From: Lycorma delicatula
Lineage: Eukaryota; Arthropoda; Insecta; Hemiptera; Fulgoridae
Length of the DNA stretch: 64,000 nt
Assembly (NCBI RefSeq): GCF_047948215.1
Contig: NC_134460.1
Coordinates: 149,662,049 to 149,726,048, forward strand
Direction: 5' to 3'
The position numbers were made by a program, and so were the translations under genes. This document shows, piece after piece, positions 21,229-33,092 of this stretch. Every line of letters begins with the position of its first letter. Positions within the stretch are counted from its first letter, which is position 1. The notes under the pieces were generated by a model, which was not told the DNA's origin, did not search any database, and saw only the letters and a list, made by a program, of their open reading frames with translations.

Positions 21229-22984
21229 TAGTTTGTTTTTTTGTTTTGTTTTATTAACTATTAGAATAAACAACCAAATACAAATCGATAGTTTATTTCA
21301 TTTTTACAGTAAGTAATTTATACTGTATTTCTGTAATTAATACTCGTAAGTAATGGGGACATCGTACCGAATTTTTATCTATACTATTTTTATTGTCTTA
21401 AAGAGACCTTTAAAATGATGTATCATACAAAAGGTGTTACCATATAAAACATTTGAGTTAAAACCGCAGGGCCACCACCCCCCTCACCACAAAGTGGTTG
21501 AAATTTTTATTTTTCGTTAAAAGGTAAAGTAGTTAATCGATACCTTATCCTGTATACTATCTGAAACGGGTTCTGAAGTAGTTGAGGGGTTTTAATATTT
21601 TTGACTCGCTCTGTATAATACTTTCACAGTTATTCTTAAAATACTGTAACGTAATAACAGTAAATAAAATAAAACAATATTAAAGCTCTTTTTTTCACTT
21701 TTTTCTTCATTTTTTTCGGAGGGAGGGGCGGAAACAAACTTATTGTTGTATTATAAGAATTCTGGGAACGAATCTTTATAGCTTTTATAAAGTGCATAGT
21801 GTTAAAGTGTATCGACACAGCTGAGTACATCGACTAGATGTTATGATTATAACCGGCTAGATAACTTTCTAACCGGGCGATAGGCTGGACGCACCTATTG
21901 TATGTACCTGAAAGTTTCTTCTTACCCGGCACTCCTCCGAACAGTCTATTTTAACACCGTAGTTTTTTTATTTGAATTTATATTAACTCTACATCGGAGA
22001 GTCGAAGCCGACCGATGAGGCGAATATTACGAATATTCGCCTCATCGGTCTATAATATATATTATATTAGAGATAGGACGAATGAAAATTACAAAATAAG
22101 TAGCTATGATCGTAATAAGAGTTCATTGCTCTCGCATAACTTGTTCTTCTTCCTTTAGACTGGCCTTCGACGATTCGTGAGCCTTGAAATTTAAAGAACT
22201 CTTCCTTATTAACAGAAGAAAAACATAGTCTTATTTGAGATTCACTTATTTTTTAAATCTGGGCGCTTCCAATCCGAAAATATACCCTCCTACTACACAT
22301 CTTCTGATACTTAGCGGCTTATCCAACAATTTTATTAACGATTGTTCTACAGTATACGTTTTCATGAAAGGTATACTGCTAGGTTTCCGATCTGACAAAA
22401 TAATCTAGCGTACAGAATTGTAATTTTGCAAGAAAACCTTGTAGAATTTAACAGGGATCGCTTCCATTTTGTTCAAGAAAATCTTAGATAATTTTTTTTT
22501 TTTACCGCAGCGTTTAATTTAAAATCTGATGCCAGTTTAACGGAACCGTAAATAAATTTGAATGTAAAATAAAATTAGTGCAGTGAGCGGTTTCCACTGA
22601 AATCTTTCAAAGAGCTGTATATGCGTATGTATTTTATGCAGTGTAAATAAATATGTATTAAACAACAATTAGTACGTACAATTTGGACGCGAATCGATCA
22701 AATTCAAAGTTCCGAACAATAAAAGCTAAGAAAACACCAAAAAAAATAGTTTTATCAAACACAGAAAGAACTGATCAAATAAATAAACGGTGAAACGAAT
22801 CAAAGAACCGACAAAAGTAAGCGGCGAAAAGAAATGAAGAATTTTGACGATGTACAACACCCTAGGGTAGCCGACTCGCCTCAAATCTAGGAGAACTTAC
22901 AGATTTACTATATGCAGTCACTTTATGTGCCTTACGTCCCCGCTGTTACCCATAAGATTAACCGCGAATCAGTTTATATGTTTG
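21229..22984. other. A+T-rich DNA; possible MITE-like piece at 21400-21630; no gene
   Basis: TACAAAAGGTGTTACCATAT...CCACCACCCCCCTCACC...ACTCGCTCTGTATA (about 21425-21617) has the look of a non-autonomous mariner-type element end, but no partner TIR was found. A perfect hairpin lies at 22010-22050. Confidence 0.35.
22010..22050. repeat. Perfect 19-bp inverted repeat with 3-nt loop
   Basis: GACCGATGAGGCGAATATT, loop ACG, then the exact reverse complement. The hairpin is perfect over 19 base pairs and more G+C-rich than its surroundings. Function unknown. Confidence 0.9.
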
Positions 22985-24010
22985 TTACTCATTTTGTATA
23001 TTGTACCAAATCGCCGTATCTAATCTCGAAAGGTTGGTAATCCCAAATAATCGTCTGTTTCAGTGTTTTTCGCGAACCACGGCGTTTAAAGGCTTCTATT
23101 ACACCTCGGTCTAAAGGATGGATGAGTGCTGTCGTTTGTGCGGCTAAAAATCTTACAAAGAAATCACCGTCACTCAAGTCATCTGCATCTGGATTCCAAG
23201 GAGTATTGTCGATAAATAAAACAGCTTTTTGTAGTAGCTCTTCTTCTTTTACAAATCTTCTCATGTGAGTGATGAAGAATGAAGAAAACCGGTCTTTAAA
23301 TATTTCGCAAGACACCCATTTTTGTGACCTGTATACGCATGGAGATGCATTCAAATTACTAATATTATGCAGTACTTGAGGCTTAATCGATACTTGTATC
23401 ACAAGAAGTGGGAGTTTCAACTTTCCTGAAGCATTACTGCGTAAAAGAATCGTCACCCTTTGTTATAAACTTTATGCCTCTTAGCAGCAGAATCCAATTC
23501 TGAGGCGAGAGTTTTTTTAGATAGCATTTTAAAAATCAATCCCGTCTCATCGCACTGTAATTCTGAGATGGTGATAAATCCTCATCTTTTATAAATTTCG
23601 AAAAAGTAATTTTATAATTTTCGCTAGCAGAATGATCCCCTGATAAACTTTCCTCTGATATACTGAGCTGTATTCCGTAGCGAGCCTTCCACCTATCTAA
23701 CCAACCTGATCTTGCTGTGAATGACGGATCACCACCTAATTTGTCATTTAAAATTAAAGCCTTAGATTGTAAAGTAGCACTTGATATAGGAACACCGTGC
23801 TCCCTCTCTTGAGTAAGCCACATGAATAAACCTTCGTCTAGCTGACTATTTTTTACCGTTATGATAGTCGTCTTATTGCTTCAACTATCTTTAGCCACCA
23901 TTTTTAAACAGAAATCTTCAATCACTTTTCTGTATTTTTTCCAGTGCGAAACAGTTTGGTTTCGTACACCAAATTCATCACAATTTTTTTTTACAGATTC
24001 CCTTTATCTA
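22985..24010 (-). pseudogene. pogo/Tigger-type (DDE) transposase relic
   Basis: From the N-terminus: an HTH-like EFGVRNQTVSHWKKYRK (about 23970-23920); MWLTQEREHGVPISSATLQ and SGWLDRWKARYGIQLS (23823-23536, CENP-B-type DNA-binding domain); then, after a frameshift, CDETGLIFKMLSKKTLA with the first catalytic Asp (about 23550-23500). The next open piece, 23456-22989, has TILLRSNASGKLKLPLLVI, AVLFIDNTPWNP (second catalytic Asp) and TTALIHPLDRGVIEAFKRR (third acidic Asp; Gln to Arg change next to it). The catalytic residues survive but at least two frameshifts separate them. Tigger/Jerky relatives are known pogo-superfamily members; assignment is by motif. Confidence 0.8.
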
Positions 24011-24568
24011 TACGAAATAGCGCATTAAGTTTTTCTTCCATGGAAATTACTATCTCTTTCGTTTAGTTGCCATTCCACTAAGTTACACCGCGCAGAACAC
24101 AAAATTTCAATCACGATCATTACTGTATCAAACTGCACCTTATGATTACAACGTTCAAAAAATACTGGTACCATACTGCTTTTCTGAGTATTAGTACAGG
24201 CAATTTGTCATCAAAATAGGCTGTATTTGAAAATCCTTACCTACCGATTGATCTTTTGTCCATGCGTTAGGGATGATGAGGGAAGCTTTACTCCAGATTT
24301 TTAACATCACTCCTCCCATAGATTTTTGAAAAACTCAAAAGGTTTTTGAAATGCGTTTTTCGCTGAATCTATGAATTTTAGAGATAAGTTTTTCAAACAG
24401 AAAATGTAGAGGACATTTTTCTCTATAATTAATGTCTTTGAAGTTATGCCGTATAATTTGAGATTGAAATGCTAGGTGGCGCTGAAGTTGTAAAAACGTG
24501 TGTGTTTTTTCGGTTTTTTCACCGGAAATAATTGTTTTTCCTCTGTATTGCATTTGAAAAAGTTGTTA
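24011..24568. other. Flank of the Tigger relic; repeat-like DNA, no gene
   Basis: GATTTTTGAAAAACTC...GGTTTTTGAAATGCG (about 24324-24358) looks repetitive. No ORF of interest. The MITE begins at 24569. Confidence 0.35.
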
Positions 24569-24822
24569 ATCTCAAAAAACAGACAACTTTTATTTAAACA
24601 ATTTTCTTGTACGACTTAGCATTCAAGAGTTATAGTGGTACAATGGCAACGCAACGGTCCTATTGTTACTGTAGCCGGGAAGATCGGCATTGTTCAGAGA
24701 CTAGACCGGTTTCGAACATGTACCCAATTCACAACATTTTCACACTTTCACAAGCTACAGTTCCAAAACGGTAAGTCGTACAAGAAAACTGTTTAAATAA
24801 AAGTTGTCTGTTTTTTTGAGAT
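24569..24822. mobile_element. MITE, 254 bp with about 50-bp terminal inverted repeats
   Basis: The left arm 24569-24618 begins ATCTCAAAAAACAGACAACT. The right arm 24772-24822 is its reverse complement, with about two differences. The interior (about 153 bp) has no coding capacity. The superfamily is not identified and no clear TSD is visible. A short duplicated ATGATATATACATTATATA unit follows at 24821-24860. Confidence 0.85.
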
Positions 24823-26190
24823 GATATATACATTATATAACATGATATATACATTATATATATATTATTTACCTAGTCTATTCGGCAGACCTGTTATTTA
24901 CATAGGATTTACTAATTATTCAATTTTTTTTTAGTTCGTGTCTATTTTATAAAAAAAATAGCGTTTATCAGATATTAAGTGTAAAAGTATATCTAATAAT
25001 TAACAAACTTAATACCTTAATTAAGAAGAAATAAAAGCAACCTCAGGTAACATGAAACAAGCAGCGATGTGAAATTTATGGGACAGAGCAAAACAGTATA
25101 TAGAAAATGGTTTAAACGTTTGGTTGATACGTTATTTCAAAATTGATGTTAGTCAATAAAGGGAATTAAAAAATACATACTTCCCTTAATAGTCACAGTA
25201 TCGAACCGGATTAAAGTTGTCGATAGTCCTTTAAACATTACCTAAAACCTTTATACGTGAAAAAAGTTTTGATATGACCAACCTTTACGGCAAGGATGAC
25301 CAAAATTTTGCTGGAATTGTACGAAGATGGGGCTTGTCGTATGCTGAACATGTGAAACGTTTTTTCACATGCAACCATTGTCGTTTTGAGTAAATTTAAA
25401 GTTTTTCTTAATTTTAACCTTTTTTCCCCTAATTAGCACCGTTGAAATCTAACTCCGCCTTCCGGCGTGCCGAAAGAGATATTTTTGTTGTTGTAATTAT
25501 ACAACAACACCACCCAAGAATGCAGAGACAACTAAAACATTTTACATAGAAATGTTATCATTGTGGCAAACTATTTTAAAAGAGCACTGAAAAAATATTT
25601 TGATGCAAAAAAATGTATTACAACGCAAACTAAATGGTGACAATTATTCATAGCACGTTCAAAATGTGTCTTTATTTATTTTTCAGGTAAAGCACGTATC
25701 CACCCTGAATTCTATTACCGCTTAATCTAATACAACAAGAAATTGTTAGATTTTATGACAAAAATAAACTTCCCTATCCAGGTAACAAGTAATTTTAAGT
25801 CCTAAAATTACAAGCGAAAAAATATTTTTGCAACAAATAATATAATCTCAGAATATTGTATACAAATATATAATGCTTTAAATACTTCATTTATATGTTT
25901 TTTTATAATAGTGCAATTTGTTGAAAATCTTTTTTCATTTTTCCCATACTACAAAAAAAAGAGTTGGGCTCTTCTTCACGTCGTTCGGTACAATGACGCC
26001 GGGTAGTGTTTAACCGATGGCGGAAACACCGAAGACATATGTACTCTGACCAACTCGCAAATCGACATTTCAAAATTTTTAACATTGTTTAAAAGATAAT
26101 AATTTTGATGAAATAAATTTTACATTCATGCCGGACACTTAGTTTTGTCTGTATGATTTCTAGTCTTGATAATTTTATAAAAATTCTCCT
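24823..26190. other. A+T-rich DNA, no gene seen
   Basis: Contains a small hairpin TGTTGTTGTA/TACAACAACA at 25496-25519 next to a slightly G+C-richer block (25440-25490). No coding evidence. Confidence 0.4.
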
Positions 26191-26194
26191 ACAT

Positions 26195-26287
26195 GATATA
26201 TATATATACAAACTGGTTTGTATATATATATACAAACTGGTTTGTATATATATACAAACTGGTTTGTACATATATGTACAAACCAAT
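26195..26287. repeat. Tandem array of palindromes
   Basis: The palindrome ACAAACTGGTTTGT occurs three times in a row, separated by alternating TA tracts, and ends with GTACATATATGTAC plus a half unit ACAAACC. Each unit can form a cruciform, and the array as a whole is close to self-complementary. Confidence 0.85.
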
Positions 26288-26394
26288 CATCTTTGATCGC
26301 AAAAATGCCCTAACTTGTATAATTTATACGAGTATAATAATAATAATTCTTTCCTTATTTAAATATATGCGGATTCTGAATTAACTTAATTCAG

Positions 26395-27410
26395 AACTAT
26401 AATTAGGCCTAAATATTTAACGGGATTAGTTTTTCGTGTACATTCACAGCCACAAAGAGTGTTACAGGGCACTTTACAGAGATGTACTTCCTCCCTATGT
26501 AGGAGATTGAAAAAAATTAGGTTTATTTGTGTTAATAACTAATTTATTATTGTAGAATCGATTTTTGATAATAATGAGATCTTCCATCTGTATTTTTATA
26601 TCTTTCCAGTTATCGCAGCTATATTTATAGCAGTATCATCCGCAAAGAGTCATTTTCCTCTGAAATTTTCATTGCGGAAGTTATTAATGAATATTTAAAA
26701 CGGAACAACGAAGCGGAAAGTAGCCAGAAGAGTGTCACATGATACTACAGTCCAATCGCTTAAATTGTCACCCGTTCTGACACGTTGTAGACGATTTGAC
26801 AGATAAGATCCAAACCGGGTTAATACTACACCCTAAGCCCTACTTTCTCCATTTTAGATAGGAGGATTTTCTGATTAACTCTTGTATCAAATGCTATTTG
26901 GTATAAATAATTAATTAATAATAAAGATTGTAAGACAAACTGAGATTTTTTTCCTTACATTTATGCGCTTATGTACGTCTTTAAATAGTTCGCTTAGTAA
27001 CATTTCGGAACTTTTATTCTTTATGAATCCAAATTGATTCTTGTTAGAAAAATTATTTTTACAGAGAATATTAATTAAGCTTTCTTTCACGATTCGTTCT
27101 CTTATTTTGGATAAGACAGAGGCCAAAGATATCGGTCAGTAGTTTTCCATCTCTCTTGAATCATCTTTTTTGAAAACCGGGATGACTATAGATATTTTGA
27201 GCGCTTGCGGAAAATACCGGTTTCAAGATTTTTATTAATAATAAATTCCAATATATGCACAATATTTTTGACACATTTTTTATAGAATTCGATGGATACG
27301 TTACCATGCCTCCTTGATTTTTTATTTGTATAGGATTGAAAACCCCTTTCAGTCTCCTATTTACTGATCGGAGATATAAAAAAAGATCCACAGATCGGTT
27401 TTATCCTATC
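26395..27410 (-). pseudogene. Jockey/CR1-like LINE reverse transcriptase relic
   Basis: From the N-terminus: KPVFSASAQNIYSHPGFQKR (27220-27161), then SLASVLSKIRERIVKESLIN (RT motif 1/2 region), SNKNQFGFIKNKSSEMLLSE (27070-27010), AFDT..NQKILLSKMEKVGL (motif A, about 26885-26835), LFADDTAI (motif C, about 26655-26630), NNKLVINTNKPNFF (about 26545) and PVKYLGLII (about 26410). The order of RT motifs is preserved, but stops and frameshifts interrupt it. 5'- and 3'-truncated. Confidence 0.75.
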
Positions 27411-28578
27411 GCCGACTTTATAATTACGCCGTAAATTTTAGATATTAATCTGGTATTACCGCAAAATATTCACCGAATACATGAGCTATTTTCGCTAAAA
27501 CTATATATATATAATTTTCAGATAAATATTTTTAATTATCGTGAACCAAGATTTCATCCAATAAAACAGCCTTTGATGTATTTTTGAAGGACGGCAATAA
27601 GAAATAACAAAAGTCGAGAAGTATTTAAGCAGTCCGTGACTGCGATAATTACATAAGAAGTAGAGGGAAGTGACCTTATTACGATCTCGTCATCCTTTTA
27701 TTAAGCGTGAAAGAAACCGCTTTGTTCATTCATATATTTTATTCAACTGTTGAAACTGAACGCAGGTCTCCACGATTAGCTTAACTGGGAGAAATTAACT
27801 CTTCATGTTGTTTTTACTTCTATTTTTTTTTTCAAAGTTAGATTGTAGTTAAGAAATGTTAAATAACAGACTAAATGTTTAATTCGTTAACGCTTGAATT
27901 GTTTTAATTTTGTAATTAAATTCGACTGTGAATAATTTGTTTAAATATAAGAATTTTAGTCAGATTACTTTTTTCCAACACGAAAAGTTATCTCTTGTAA
28001 GAGCTTTGCTCATTTATGCCAGCTCTCTGTAGTTTTGTAATAATATTCACTATAGGACGTTCTATCAGTGCTAAATTACACAGTCGGACTCGTCTTAAAC
28101 ATGTAAGCGTATAATCAAAACCTGTTTCGTTGATTTGATCTAATCATCAAAATACACCGGTTTCACGGGTACAAACATTTAATTACAGGTAGTTGTACTT
28201 AAAATCGAATTTGAATCTTTAGTCCGTTGTATTAAATGACTGTAGTGAATAACCGAACATAATATTATAAAAATCGGTGTCACTGTTAAACCGACCGGCA
28301 AAATAGGTAAGTTTTCTTTCTTTATAAAGTTAGAAATTAAATATTAAAGGTAAATATTTGAAGACAAAATAACGTTCGAGTTACGGCAAAGATCGAAGTG
28401 ATTTTCAGTGTTCGGATAATTTTTTACATTTTAATTTAACTAAAAATTACGCGGAAACCGCTTCCCGGATGTCTTGTCGGTATTAACGCGATTGAAAGGG
28501 AGTTTATCCTTCCCCTGAACACCGCAGATTAAAAATTCCTTCGGTGAACCATTAACTTAAGTTAATGGTGAAAGAAGT
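27411..28578. other. A+T-rich DNA, no gene seen
   Basis: No recognised repeat or coding signal. Confidence 0.4.
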
Positions 28579-28959
28579 TTATTTAATGCAAGTAAGTGTT
28601 AACCCAAATGTAGTAAACGGATGATGACAAGAGGCATTTTTAATGTCGATGGCCCGATAAAGAATCATTCGAGTGCCTGAACGTTCATCAGCGGTGCTGA
28701 TGCTTACTTTAATCGGTTTATTCAAGAAAAAGTAATTTTGTTTTTTAAATTTTGGCTCGCCATCTAGCGAGTAAAAATCATCGTAGTCGCCAAAATCATC
28801 GGGGTCAAGCGCCCGACATTCTGTGCATCCAGGTTCTTCCGCGTCTTTCTTTCCAAAGGCGCAACGCTTTATCGTGCAGGAAACTGTTCGACCGGCTGAA
28901 CTCCTCCGACGGGAGATTCCTAATTCGCTGATTCGGGCTACGGCATCAATCAGAATCAT
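28579..28959 (-). other. Unrecognised open frame, 126 codons, in a G+C-richer patch
   Basis: This open frame lies in a patch (about 28440-29200) with visibly higher G+C. The middle reads CTECRALDPDDFGDYDDFYS and the end is STADERSGTRMILYRAIDI. No family is recognised. A second coding-like run on the same strand (about 29120-29000: RNEGAEEVFATAADIIKLLF) lies upstream in another frame. It could be a host exon, a decayed TE gene or chance; the start codon is arbitrary. Confidence 0.25.
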
Positions 28960-29905
28960 AATTATTCTCGCTTATTGCCGTAATAATCTACCGCACATCA
29001 TCTGTCAAAATAACGAGATTTCCAAACGCCTGCGTCGATTAGTCGATAGAACGAACAGTAATTTTATGATATCAGCAGCCGTAGCAAATACTTCTTCGGC
29101 ACCTTCATTCCTCGTATGAAATTTAGGAGACCACCAGACATACAATCCCAACGATTTTACCGTGAAACTAGGACCCGAAGAAAAACTTTCGTTCTTCTAC
29201 GATCGTTTTACTTAAGATGAACTCTGATACCGAGTGAATACGTAGAGCATTTATTTCGGAACAGAAAGAGGTGCATTAATTTGTTAACTCGTACTTTTTA
29301 TCTCAGACTTTCGTATACCTTTGATAAATGTAAACAATCTCAGATATTAAAGGCGCCAGTTAGAGTTGCTTTCTTTGAGAACAATGATGTTTTTATACAG
29401 CCCGTATCACTTTGAGCAAATTGTAGGTCGTACCGAGTAAACTAAGCGTGATGTTATACAACTGTACATTTCGCTTATCGAATATGACGAAACAAAACTA
29501 CTTCTCTCTTCATTTTATCTTGTTAATTTGGTTTGAAATTTTGTTACGCTTGGAAATGGAGTTGTAATTTTTGTTTGTGTATCCTGTCTCATATCCGATC
29601 GGCTACAACAGTTTTCTTATAATTTTGCAAATAAAGTAAAATTTAATTTGAATACTTTCATTAAATAATATTTACATTATTTCTTCGGTAATCAAAATGA
29701 ACCGTCTGTTTTTTTTAAGGAAATAGATTTTTTTAAGTTTACAACAAACAGAAAACGGGATAATATTTTTTTTTAAATCTGATGTAGACACCACATAACT
29801 TCCTTGTATGCTTATTAAATTACATGTACACATTTTTTGCTGCACTTCATATAAACTTATTTCATTTGAAAGTGAGATACGATCCTCCAGTTCTTTAATA
29901 ACGTA
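28960..29905. other. No gene recognised
   Basis: The G+C-richer patch ends at about 29220. The rest is A+T-rich, leading into the Helitron fragment. Confidence 0.35.
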
Positions 29906-30233
29906 GAAAATTACTTAATTGCTGAAACTAGAGAAGGTGTACACAAATTAAGATCAGAAGAATTATATCAAACCAAAGAGCGATTAAATGATTGGCAATA
30001 AAAAACAAATAATCGAAATGATGATCAACTCCGACTTAAGGAGAATATCGTCCGACAATATCAGAGGAGTAATGAACTAAAAGATAAGAATTTTTTTCAA
30101 TTCATTAAAGATCGGGCATGTATGCCCCGGTGTATATGTTGTTCTTGTGAGGGTCTGTTTTTCAGTCACTCTGTAGTTAACTTTAATGTAGATAAAATTG
30201 AACAGAAATTCCAGTATAATTAAACAAGAAAAT
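29906..30233 (+). pseudogene. Helitron Rep/helicase protein, N-terminal Cys-rich fragment
   Basis: One frame stays open for about 108 codons with a single stop (TAA at about 29999). After a basic helical stretch (TREGVHKLRSEELYQTKERL, RLKENIVRQYQRSNELKDKN) comes KDRACMPRCICCSCEGLFFS, then HSVVNFNVDKIEQKF. The pattern of a short acidic/aromatic lead, C-x2-CC and L-F-x-x-SV is typical of the N-terminal zinc-finger-like region of insect Helitron proteins (often annotated PIF1-like). The Rep and helicase domains are absent. Assignment is by motif memory. Confidence 0.5.
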
Positions 30234-30282
30234 CAAAAAATAATACGATTCTAAATTATAATTTTCAATTCACCGATTTCGA

Positions 30283-30393
30283 ATCCCGGTCAGGTATGGC
30301 ATTTTTACACGCTACAAAAAATGTCATTCATCTCATCCTCTGAAGAAATACCGGAGGTTAAAGGTTTCCGGAGGTTAAAAAAAAAAAAAAAAA
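30283..30393 (+). repeat. SINE-1, 5'-truncated copy with poly-A
   Basis: Begins at the B-box (TTTCGAATCCCGGTCAGGTA), then GGCATTTTTACACGCTAC, CATCTCATCCTCTGAAGAAA and GGAGGTT, followed by an A-run (30378-30396). Confidence 0.75.
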
Positions 30394-30684
30394 AAATTCA
30401 ATTAGTATTAAATAATCAGATGTTTCACCAAATCTGTTACATACACAAATATGTAATAATAACTAAAATTATTACATATACACACTTTTAAAAGTATATA
30501 AAATTTTATTTCACTAATAACTTCTGATTTTTTTCATTTTTTAAAATTTTATTGTTATTATTGAATTATTAGTTAGAGTAAAACATTTTTTTTTAATCGC
30601 AGGTTAATAATTATTAATAAATCAGTATATTTAAATTAAAAAAAGCTAAAAAAAATAAATTAAAAAAAAAGTAAATGAAGTCTG

Positions 30685-31100
30685 ATTCGAACTGGTGTGT
30701 GTCTTCCCTTGTAAAATCCAAATATTACATTAATGAAAATTTTATTTGGCTATAACTCTGGAAACAATGAAAATAAGTACCATTTATGATACGAGTATAT
30801 CGTTGAAAAACTTTCAATGAGGGCTTATTACTGCAGTTAAGAATATATCCAAAGTCCAAAAAAAAAATTGGATTTTGGGCTTTTTGAACACTTTTGGTTC
30901 AGTCGATACAAAATTTCAACATCCTACGGCTAATCGTTTTTGAGTTATGCAAGATATACATATACGTACATACAGACGTCACGCCGAAACTAGTCAAAAT
31001 GGATTCAGGGATGGTCAAAATGGATATTTCCGTTGAAATCTGGAAACTGAATTTTTTTGCGATCACAATACTTCCTTTACTTCGTACAAATAAGTAATTA
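30685..31100 (-). repeat. Family C repeat
   Basis: Reverse complement of 48926-49475 and of 54712-55193. Blocks include GTCACGCCGAAACTAGTCAA, CGGCTAATCGTTTTTGAGTT and CTTTACTTCGTACAA. Any open frame here (30894-31097) belongs to the repeat. It includes a B-box-like GATTCGAACTGG at the left end. Confidence 0.75.
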
Positions 31101-32274
31101 TTAGATTAAAATAACTAATGCGCGCGCGCGTGTGAGTGTGTAAATAATTGAAGTTAATACTGAACGCGGAAACAAAAATGAAGTAATCTTATATGCATAA
31201 TAGGAATTTTCCACAATTATTTTCTTTAAACGCGATTTCAAATTTTCTCCAGTAAGTTTTTTTTATTATATTTTTAATAATTTTACAAATACTAAGCCCA
31301 AGTAAGTCGAATGTATTTTCTTCCCGATAATTTAGAATTGATGAAATAGTTTTGTAGTTGAATTGTACTTTTAGTAAAATCTGAGAAAAATAGTTCTGTA
31401 TAAAAATACAGTATAGTAAGTAATTTGTATATAATTTTACATTAATATCACAGATTTATATAATGTTTAAATGCAAATAAATAGGTAAATCTATCGAAGC
31501 TTCAAAAAACTGTTAAAGATATCATAATTGGGCGAAGAGTTAAGAGTTAAGAGTTAACTGTGAAAATATTCGAGATAGATACCTCATCTTATACGATTAC
31601 CAAATAAAATAATTTTTGTGGAATTCGATGTAGTAATATCGCTATAGATAAACACTCAGAAGTTATGTTTCTTTACATATTACACATTTTAGATTTCTCT
31701 CGCTTTCTCAGTCTATTTTTTTATCATAGTAAATCAGTAGTTCTAATATAAACATGAAAAAAATATTTATATATATTAAAAAAAATAATTTTATATGCTT
31801 AGCGGTTCTGATATTAGTAATGTAATGGTGTAAAAAGTAAATATTGAGTAACTTGTTTTGATGTCCCTCTTTAGATATACTTCTGCTTTCTTCTGGTAGT
31901 TACCTTGTTTTAAATACTTACATAACTTTCACTTTTTAAAAAGGATTTCGCTACTATTCTAACATTAAAATACACTTCCTGGAAGTTAAAGTAATACAAA
32001 AGATTATAAAACGTTTACTTCTGAATTATAATATTAAATATAAATAACATTTTATATTTACTCTTAATTTTTTTTGGACCTACTTATTTTTTTTTTATTT
32101 ATTATTACAATATTTTATTGTACGTATTATTTTACTATGAAGCATTCATTGTTTTTATTTTAGGCTTATAAAGGAACAAGAGCTGAAATCCGAAAAAAAA
32201 ATTAATAACTTGAACGTTTTAAGACATTTGACCTATCAAAACTCATTCCAACAAAGAAATAAAACGCTTGTTTT
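31101..32274. other. A+T-rich DNA, no gene seen
   Basis: A short GCGCGCGCG/TG tract lies near 31120. Three tandem TTAAGAG units lie at 31535-31558. No coding signal. Confidence 0.4.
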
Positions 32275-33092
32275 TTCTTTTACTTTCCCGTCTAGATAGC
32301 GCTGTAGCTCTAAAAGGGAAAGTATTGTAATCGGTCCGATTTGGGTATAAGCGGTTTTCACCGGATCTTGACATTTTTACATTTAAAAAACCCAAAAAAC
32401 TGGATGGAAATTTTCTTATGCGCGCGCGCGCGTGTGTGTGTGTGTTTTTTGGTCTTTTTGACCAAACTTGGTCAGATTACTTTTAAATATGAGGATGCCA
32501 TTAAATTTTCAACTTAAAAGGTCAAGGGGATGAGGCTGTAGAGCAAGGTCACCCTCAGTATCTCGAAATTTTGACTAATTAAGGTCATAACCTTTCTTAA
32601 GCGCATTTGTTTAGATTAAAAAATAACAATATTACAGCGAATTTTTTTTTTTGTAAAATCGCACCCTCACCCAAAAAATGCTCTAAACTACTGCTATGTT
32701 CTGACGTCACAGGAGAGCGGTAGAATTAAATAACTGTATAATATCTAAAGCGTAAAGAAGTAACTCGGTCTGGCCTGGTCTCGAACTCGATCGCCCGGTC
32801 GACTCGGTACCTGGTGCATTAAGCCTCGCGGCTACACCGGTCTGCCGATCGTACAAGAGAAATTTGTTCTTTGTTCTATGTAAATTATGAAATTACATTA
32901 GTTTAGTTAGTGCCGACCATCGCCGCTAGTACCGCTACATCCGTGCGAATTAAATACGATAAGCGCGCGCGCTTTAATTTTAATCATTGAATTAAATAAA
33001 CTAAAAAATTTTATATTTAAATAAAACGATAAATATTTTAAATCAAGTTGTGTGTGTAAGCCGTGCATCAGAAACAACCCACAACTGTGTTT
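32275..33092 (-). repeat. Family A, nearly complete copy
   Basis: Reads (plus strand) from the terminal hairpin CTTTCCCGTCTAGATAGCGC..AAAAGGGAAAG, through a long CG/TG alternating tract (32417-32445), GAGGCTGTAGAGCAAGGTCA, CTGACGTCACAGG, the inverted tRNA-like module (GGTCTCGAACTCG..GCGGCTACACC), a GCGCGCGCGC run (about 32963), to GCCGTGCATCAGAAACAACC. No coding. Confidence 0.85.

Noticed and set aside
26195..26287. CRISPR-like array
   Set aside because: The units are palindromes with low-complexity TA spacers in a eukaryotic genome, with no cas genes.
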